DNA of 64,000 bases from JAAYJT01 sp037445555 (GTDB lineage: Bacteria; Bacteroidota; Bacteroidia; Bacteroidales; JAAYJT01). The notes beneath the pieces were generated by a model, which was given only the letters and a program-made list of their open reading frames with translations, was not told where the DNA came from and did not search any database. The position numbers and the translations under genes were made by a program. Positions 59,805-64,000 of the stretch are shown here, in pieces. Each line of letters begins with the position of its first letter. Position 1 is the first letter of the stretch. The stretch spans positions 1-64,000 of the forward strand of contig JBBIKG010000001.1 of NCBI GenBank assembly GCA_037445555.1, in the 5' to 3' direction.

Positions 59805-60275
59805 ATGGTTAAGCATCACGAAGCCGAGAAAGCCGTATTCGATTCGGTAAAGAAGATTTTTGTCGATTATCTCGAAAGCAACGGTCACCGAAAAACTCCG
59901 GAACGTTTTACCATTTTGCGCGAAATCTATGAAACAGAGGGGCACTTCGATGTGGAAACCCTTTACATCCGGATGAAAAACAACAGATACAGGGTGAGCC
60001 GCGCCACATTATACAATACCATTGAATTGCTTCAGAATTGTAATCTGATCACCAAACACCAATTCGGAAACCATTCGGCTGAGTACGAAAAGTCGTTCAA
60101 GTTTAAACAGCACGATCACTTTGTAGCTGTTGACTCAGGAGAGATATTGGAATTTTGCGACCCGCGTATTCACGATATCCAGATGTCGGTCGAAAAAATG
60201 CTGAACGTGAAGATTATCAATCATTCGCTCATATTTTTCGGGTACAAGGTTGAGAACAAGTCTCCCAAAGAATAG
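59805..60275 (+). CDS. Fur-family transcriptional regulator lacking the usual CxxC
   Basis: A 156-residue winged-helix regulator. The DNA-binding part shows NGHRKTPERFTILREIYE, HFDVETLYIRMKNNRYRVSR and ATLYNTIELLQNCNLI; the metal-sensing part has KQHDHFVAVDSGEILEFCDP. At the place where Fur and PerR have C-x-x-C (structural zinc) this protein has Ala108 and Ser111, and no other CxxC occurs, so the structural zinc site is missing while regulatory His103/His105 remain. It may sense iron, manganese, peroxide or zinc. The start MVKHHEAEKAVFD is preceded by a perfect palindrome (operator candidate). Confidence 0.85.
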   Translation: MVKHHEAEKAVFDSVKKIFVDYLESNGHRKTPERFTILREIYETEGHFDVETLYIRMKNNRYRVSRATLYNTIELLQNCNLITKHQFGNHSAEYEKSFKFKQHDHFVAVDSGEILEFCDPRIHDIQMSVEKMLNVKIINHSLIFFGYKVENKSPKE

Positions 60276-60366
60276 TACAGTATACCCCTGCTGTTCTATT
60301 CCCGACTTTCGGAAAACAATTTATTACCCGCTTCAGGCTATCCATTCATGCTTTCTGTTATATTCG

Positions 60367-60374
60367 TAATTTTG
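60367..60374 (+). promoter_or_regulatory. -7 element of the purA promoter
   Basis: A perfect TAATTTTG 38 bp before the purA ATG. No TTTG at the standard -33 distance. Confidence 0.55.
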
Positions 60375-60412
60375 CGCTTAGGCTGCTTTGAAGGGCCTGT
60401 AATTTAAGCATT

Positions 60413-61726
60413 ATGAACGTAGATGTTTTAATTGGCCTGCAATGGGGCGACGAGGGAAAAGGGAAAGTTGTTGATTTCCTTTCCCCGCACTATGACATTG
60501 TTGCCAGGTTTCAAGGGGGACCCAACGCCGGACATACCCTGGAGTTTGATGGAAGTAAGCATGTTTTGCATACCGTTCCGTCAGGCATTTTCCATCCGGC
60601 GACGATGAATGTCATAGGCAATGGTGTAATTATCGATCCTGTGATATTCGCAAGAGAGATTGCCAGAATTGAAAAACATGGAATCAATACACGTAAAAAC
60701 CTGATCATCTCGCGGCGCGCTCACCTGATTCTGCCGTCTCACCTGTTACTTGATGCATTGTTTGAAAACGCAAGGGGAGATAATAAAATAGGTTCAACGC
60801 TTAAAGGCATTGGTCCGACCTATACCGATAAGGTCAGCAGGCAGGGTATGCGCATCGGCGATCTTGACGATAGGGAGTTTGACAGTCTGTATTCTGCAAA
60901 CAAAGCAAGGCATCTTGCGTGGGCAAGCCTTTATCATCAGGATATCAGCGCGATCATGCTTCAGGGATTGTCGTTTGCCGAATATGAACAGCAATGGTTA
61001 GGTGCACTTTCGGTCATCCGGGCTTACGAAAGGGTAGACAGCGAATACTATCTGAATGAATCCCTAGACAATGGCAGGCGGATTTTGGCCGAAGGAGCCC
61101 AGGGGAGTATGCTCGACCTGGATTTCGGGTCGTATCCATTTGTTACTTCATCAAATACTATTACCGCAGGCGTGTGTGCCGGGTTAGGGATAGCTCCTCG
61201 GCGGATCGGAAAGGTCATGGGGGTGTTCAAAGCCTATTGCACACGTGTGGGTGGAGGACCTTTTCCTACCGAGCTGAAAGATGAAACAGGCGAATTTCTG
61301 AGGAAGCGGGGCAATGAGTACGGATCAACCACCGGCCGGCCAAGACGATGCGGCTGGCTCGATCTTCCGGCGCTGAGGTATGCCATTATGCTGAATGGTG
61401 TCACTCACCTGCTGATGATGAAAGCAGATGTGCTGAATGGTGTGCCTGAGATCAACCTTTGCACTTCCTATAAGGTGAATGATCAATACACTGATCATAT
61501 GGATTATTCGGTGTTTAGCGAAAGGGTACAGCCTGTTTATGAGCAATTTAGGGGATGGAAACAATCTCTTGAAGGCATTGACCGATTTGAGCAGTTTCCT
61601 GAAGCACTTAAAACCTATATCACTTTTCTGGAAGAAAAGACAGGTGTTGAGGTTGCTTTAATCTCCACAGGTCCAAACCGTAACCAAACGATTATCAGGG
61701 GAGATATGTCCTTGTTTGGTAGGTAG
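60413..61726 (+). CDS. purA: Adenylosuccinate synthetase
   Basis: A 437-residue enzyme joining IMP and aspartate with GTP, the first committed step to AMP. It begins MNVDVLIGLQWGDEGKGKVV with the GDEGKGK P-loop; further parts are RFQGGPNAGHTLEFDG, GSTLKGIGPTYTDKVSRQGM, LAEGAQGSMLDLDFGSYPFV and TTGRPRRCGWLDLPALRYAI. Length is standard. It stands alone, with its own promoter. Confidence 0.97.
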   Translation: MNVDVLIGLQWGDEGKGKVVDFLSPHYDIVARFQGGPNAGHTLEFDGSKHVLHTVPSGIFHPATMNVIGNGVIIDPVIFAREIARIEKHGINTRKNLIISRRAHLILPSHLLLDALFENARGDNKIGSTLKGIGPTYTDKVSRQGMRIGDLDDREFDSLYSANKARHLAWASLYHQDISAIMLQGLSFAEYEQQWLGALSVIRAYERVDSEYYLNESLDNGRRILAEGAQGSMLDLDFGSYPFVTSSNTITAGVCAGLGIAPRRIGKVMGVFKAYCTRVGGGPFPTELKDETGEFLRKRGNEYGSTTGRPRRCGWLDLPALRYAIMLNGVTHLLMMKADVLNGVPEINLCTSYKVNDQYTDHMDYSVFSERVQPVYEQFRGWKQSLEGIDRFEQFPEALKTYITFLEEKTGVEVALISTGPNRNQTIIRGDMSLFGR

Positions 61727-61753
61727 AAAAATAATTACCCGCCGCCCGGTGGG
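61726..61753 (-). terminator. Candidate terminator of the acyl-CoA synthetase gene
   Basis: On the minus strand CCCACC and GGCGGG form a 6-bp stem with one G-T pair and a 4-nt loop, followed by TAATTATTTTT. It lies in the short gap between convergent purA and the acyl-CoA synthetase gene. Confidence 0.5.
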
Positions 61754-61764
61754 AGTCGTCAGGC

Positions 61765-63594
61765 CTAAACCTGTTTGCCTGATTTTATTTTGAGTTTGGC
61801 TGTCTTTTCGAACTTGGAAGATGCGTAAACCGCATCGACAAGTTCATGGTATTTTTCGCAAATCTTCTTGCGGCGCAGCTTCAGAGTGGTAGTCAGCTCT
61901 CCGGAGGTATGCGACCATTCATCAGCGAGGAGGATGATTTTCTTAATCTGCTCATTGCTGTTGAGTTTGCGGTTCAAGTGTTTTATCTCGTTTTCAAAAT
62001 GTTTCACCACCTGTGGCATTCTGATTGCCTCAGCCCTGCTTTGGAAAGTGATTTTGTGCTTTTTGGCCCATTCCTTTAGTGCATCGAAGTTGGGAATAAT
62101 GAAAGCACTTGCAAACTTCTGGTTTTCGCCGACCACCATGGTCTGTTGAACGAAAAAACTTTCTTTGAGCATATTTTCGATCTGCTGAGGGGCAATATAT
62201 TTCCCGTTCGACATTTTGAAAATCTCTTTTTTCCTGTCTGTAATCTTTAAAAATTTATTGTCGACCAGCTCGCCGATATCTCCGGTATGAAACCACCCGT
62301 CGCTGTCAATGGCCTCACGGGTATGTTCTTCATCTTTGTAATAACCCATCATAATATTTGGGCCCTTGGCAAGGATTTCTCCATCTTCGGCTATTTTTAC
62401 AGTAACGTCATCGAGCACCGGGCCAACGGTTCCCAGCTTGATTTGTCCGGGTTTGGAATAGTTCACAGAAATGATCGGTGAAGTTTCGGTAAGGCCATAG
62501 CCTTCGAACACAGGTAAGCCTGCAGTCCAGAAGATTCGGGCCAATCGGGGTTGTAGTGCGGCTCCACCACACCCAATGAAACTGATGTTCGGACTGAGAA
62601 CAGCTCTCCACTTACTGAACACGAGCTTATCGGCTAAGGCAAGCTGTAAACGGTAAACCAGTGATTTTCGGGCATAGGGTGCGTAGGATTTGCTAAGCCC
62701 CACTGCCCAGGCAAAGATAGCCCGCTTAATACGGCTTAAGGTTTTAGCTTTTGACACGATTTTTTCATAAATCGACTCAAGTAGGCGGGGTACAGTAATA
62801 AACCCATCCACCTGCAATTCGCGGATGTCGGCAGCAATGGTGCTAAGGCTTTCTGTATAATAGACACTCACACCAAGGTATTGATACTGGTAGCTGACCA
62901 TGTGTTCAAATATGTGAGAAAGGGGCAGGAAACTCAACACCTTGTGGTTGTAGTTCAGGTGCTGGCATTTCGAGGAGGAAATGGCATTGCTGACGATATT
63001 CCTGTGCGAGAGCATTACTCCCTTTGGGGTTCCGGTTGTTCCTGAAGTGTAAATAAGTGTTAACAGGTCGTCGGGTTGAATAGTGTCTTTGATTTTTACG
63101 ATTTCTGGGAGCCTGATTTCCAGATTTTTTTGGCCTTTGGCAACCACTTCTGACCAGTTCAAAGCGCCATCTACCTGGTTAAAGGTGAAAATTTTTTCAA
63201 TAAATGAAAGATCAGGTCGCGCGGCCTCGAGTTTTTCATACAGAGCTTTGTCTGAGACCACCAGAACTTTGGCCTCGCTGTGGTTGAGAATATAAACAAT
63301 CTCCTCAGTGCTGAGGGTGGCATGAATCGGAACGTGCACCATACCAATCTGCGAGGCACCCATTTCAAGAAAATTCCATTCTGGACGGTTGTTTGAAACC
63401 GTGGCTATTTTGTCGCCTTTGCCAAAGCCGAGTTCCAGCAATCCGCAGCTTACTTCATTAACGATGTTGAGATACTCCTGTGCGGAATATTCCTTCCAGT
63501 TTCCAGATTCCTTTATTCCAAATTTGAACCGGCCTATGGTGTCTGGGTTAGCCCGGAAACGGTCGAGCAGGTCAAAGATTCTAGCGATTTGCAT
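61765..63594 (-). CDS. fadD: Long-chain acyl-CoA synthetase (AMP-binding)
   Basis: A 609-residue member of the ANL superfamily, activating fatty acids to acyl-CoA via acyl-AMP. The P-loop is LIYTSGTTGTPKGVMLSHRN, the adenine motif is YGLTETSPI and the hinge region is DGWFHTGDIGE followed by ITDRKKEIFKMSNGKYIAPQ. The C-terminal domain ends with a Lys-rich tail (AKLKIKSGKQV). The size and the extended linker resemble the Bacteroidota and eukaryotic-type long-chain ligases. The symbol is by analogy; chain-length preference is not readable. Confidence 0.9.
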   Translation of the reverse strand: MQIARIFDLLDRFRANPDTIGRFKFGIKESGNWKEYSAQEYLNIVNEVSCGLLELGFGKGDKIATVSNNRPEWNFLEMGASQIGMVHVPIHATLSTEEIVYILNHSEAKVLVVSDKALYEKLEAARPDLSFIEKIFTFNQVDGALNWSEVVAKGQKNLEIRLPEIVKIKDTIQPDDLLTLIYTSGTTGTPKGVMLSHRNIVSNAISSSKCQHLNYNHKVLSFLPLSHIFEHMVSYQYQYLGVSVYYTESLSTIAADIRELQVDGFITVPRLLESIYEKIVSKAKTLSRIKRAIFAWAVGLSKSYAPYARKSLVYRLQLALADKLVFSKWRAVLSPNISFIGCGGAALQPRLARIFWTAGLPVFEGYGLTETSPIISVNYSKPGQIKLGTVGPVLDDVTVKIAEDGEILAKGPNIMMGYYKDEEHTREAIDSDGWFHTGDIGELVDNKFLKITDRKKEIFKMSNGKYIAPQQIENMLKESFFVQQTMVVGENQKFASAFIIPNFDALKEWAKKHKITFQSRAEAIRMPQVVKHFENEIKHLNRKLNSNEQIKKIILLADEWSHTSGELTTTLKLRRKKICEKYHELVDAVYASSKFEKTAKLKIKSGKQV

Positions 63595-63637
63595 GAAGGG
63601 TTGATTTTAATGGAGAGGTAGGGGGTGAAATGAGCTG

Positions 63638-63645
63638 CAAAGCTA
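63638..63645 (-). promoter_or_regulatory. -7 element upstream of the acyl-CoA synthetase gene
   Basis: A perfect minus-strand TAGCTTTG about 44 bp before the ATG. No clear -33 TTTG. Confidence 0.5.
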
Positions 63646-63832
63646 AGAATAATTTTGAATGCCTCTCATCGACTGAAAATTAGATCAGAGACCCTTTTTG
63701 GAGGATACAGTCTGACTTCTGAGTTTTTGCAGTGTTTGCTTACCAATGAAATTGAGAAATATTCAAGTGCAGCTAACAGATTTTCTATACATTAGCTATT
63801 CAAATTGCGTTCAACATTAAATTCATTACACT

Positions 63833-64000
63833 ATGTCTCGACTCATTTTATCTATTCTGCTAGCTTTAGTACTTAGTGCACCCATTTTTCGGGTAAATGC
63901 GCAGTCAGCACCTGGCACCGACCTGCTCACTGCCGAAACGCTCAAAGGGCTGAAATTTAGAAATATTGGCCCGGCTTTGATGTCAGGAAGAATTGCTGAC
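63833..64000 (+). CDS. Secreted Asp-box/sortilin-like protein, 5' fragment
   Basis: The frame opens with ATG and stays open for 56 codons to the window edge. A signal peptide MSRLILSILLALVLSAP is followed by a cleavage region VNAQS and then LKGLKFRNIGPALMSGRIAD, the typical first propeller blade of the large BNR/VPS10-type glycosyl-hydrolase-like proteins of Bacteroidota (consensus W-R-N-I-G-P). The rest lies outside the window. Related in architecture to the protein at 1036-4569. Confidence 0.75.
   Translation, partial: MSRLILSILLALVLSAPIFRVNAQSAPGTDLLTAETLKGLKFRNIGPALMSGRIAD

Noticed and set aside
1..64000. CRISPR array, prophage, insertion sequence or plasmid functions
   Set aside because: No regularly spaced repeats, transposase, integrase, phage structural or replication genes were seen on either strand.

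Overview
The window comes from a member of the Bacteroidota, most likely near Bacteroidales. The evidence is type IX secretion (T9SS) C-terminal sorting domains of two kinds (type A at 1036-4569, type B at 54682-57312), a TonB-dependent receptor with a carboxypeptidase-like N-terminal domain, DUF2723/GT117 and other families typical of the phylum, and repeated matches to the Bacteroidota promoter -7 element TAnnTTTG in front of genes. Shine-Dalgarno sequences are generally weak. The set suggests a respiring or oxygen-exposed organism: citrate synthase, class I fumarase and two superoxide dismutases. No phage, insertion sequence or CRISPR array was seen.

Layout. 1-10 kb: the 5' end of an indolepyruvate ferredoxin oxidoreductase alpha gene (minus), acpH (plus), then a minus-strand block dprA - cupin - rsgA - dtd - citrate synthase - lipoprotein - large Asp-box/T9SS protein. 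10-24 kb: lgt convergent with a GT117-like membrane protein, tRNA-Gln, a barrel-like protein coupled to a GDPD lipoprotein, tRNA-Val, a GNAT-like protein, a SAM hydrolase divergent from phoH-purC, and a nucleoside phosphorylase/SirB1-like pair divergent from cinA. A 665 bp gene-free stretch with a perfect hairpin precedes rpmB. 24-36 kb: surface-protein pair including a TonB receptor, tandem cytoplasmic and exported SODs, fumarase, urocanate hydratase, mtnP-DUF454 and enolase.

36-54.3 kb is one uninterrupted 33-gene minus-strand superoperon in transcription order rpsL-rpsG-fusA-rpsJ-rplCDWB-rpsS-rplV-rpsC-rplP-rpmC-rpsQ-rplNXE-rpsN-rpsH-rplFR-rpsE-rpmD-rplO-secY-map-infA-rpmJ-rpsM-rpsK-rpsD-rpoA-rplQ (str, S10, spc and alpha operons fused, without tuf). 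It ends at a strong terminator that lies against the enolase promoter. 54.7-64 kb: a type B sorted cell-surface protein, a bifunctional RelA/SpoT, a Fur-family regulator with a perfect AT-rich inverted repeat over its promoter, purA, a long-chain acyl-CoA synthetase and the start of a secreted Asp-box-family protein.

The most interesting element is not protein-coding. Between rpsL and the type B surface protein (about 54380-54607, minus strand) lies a stretch with its own near-perfect promoter (TTTG-N19-TACCTTTG). It can fold into a rod of nested stems about 200 nt long, with a competing 8-bp pairing. It is either a 6S-like small RNA or a long structured leader of the ribosomal superoperon. 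Other points: a eukaryote-type citrate synthase, ribosomal proteins lacking zinc ligands, and a Fur protein lacking the usual CxxC pair. All assignments rest on reading the sequence; no database search was run.
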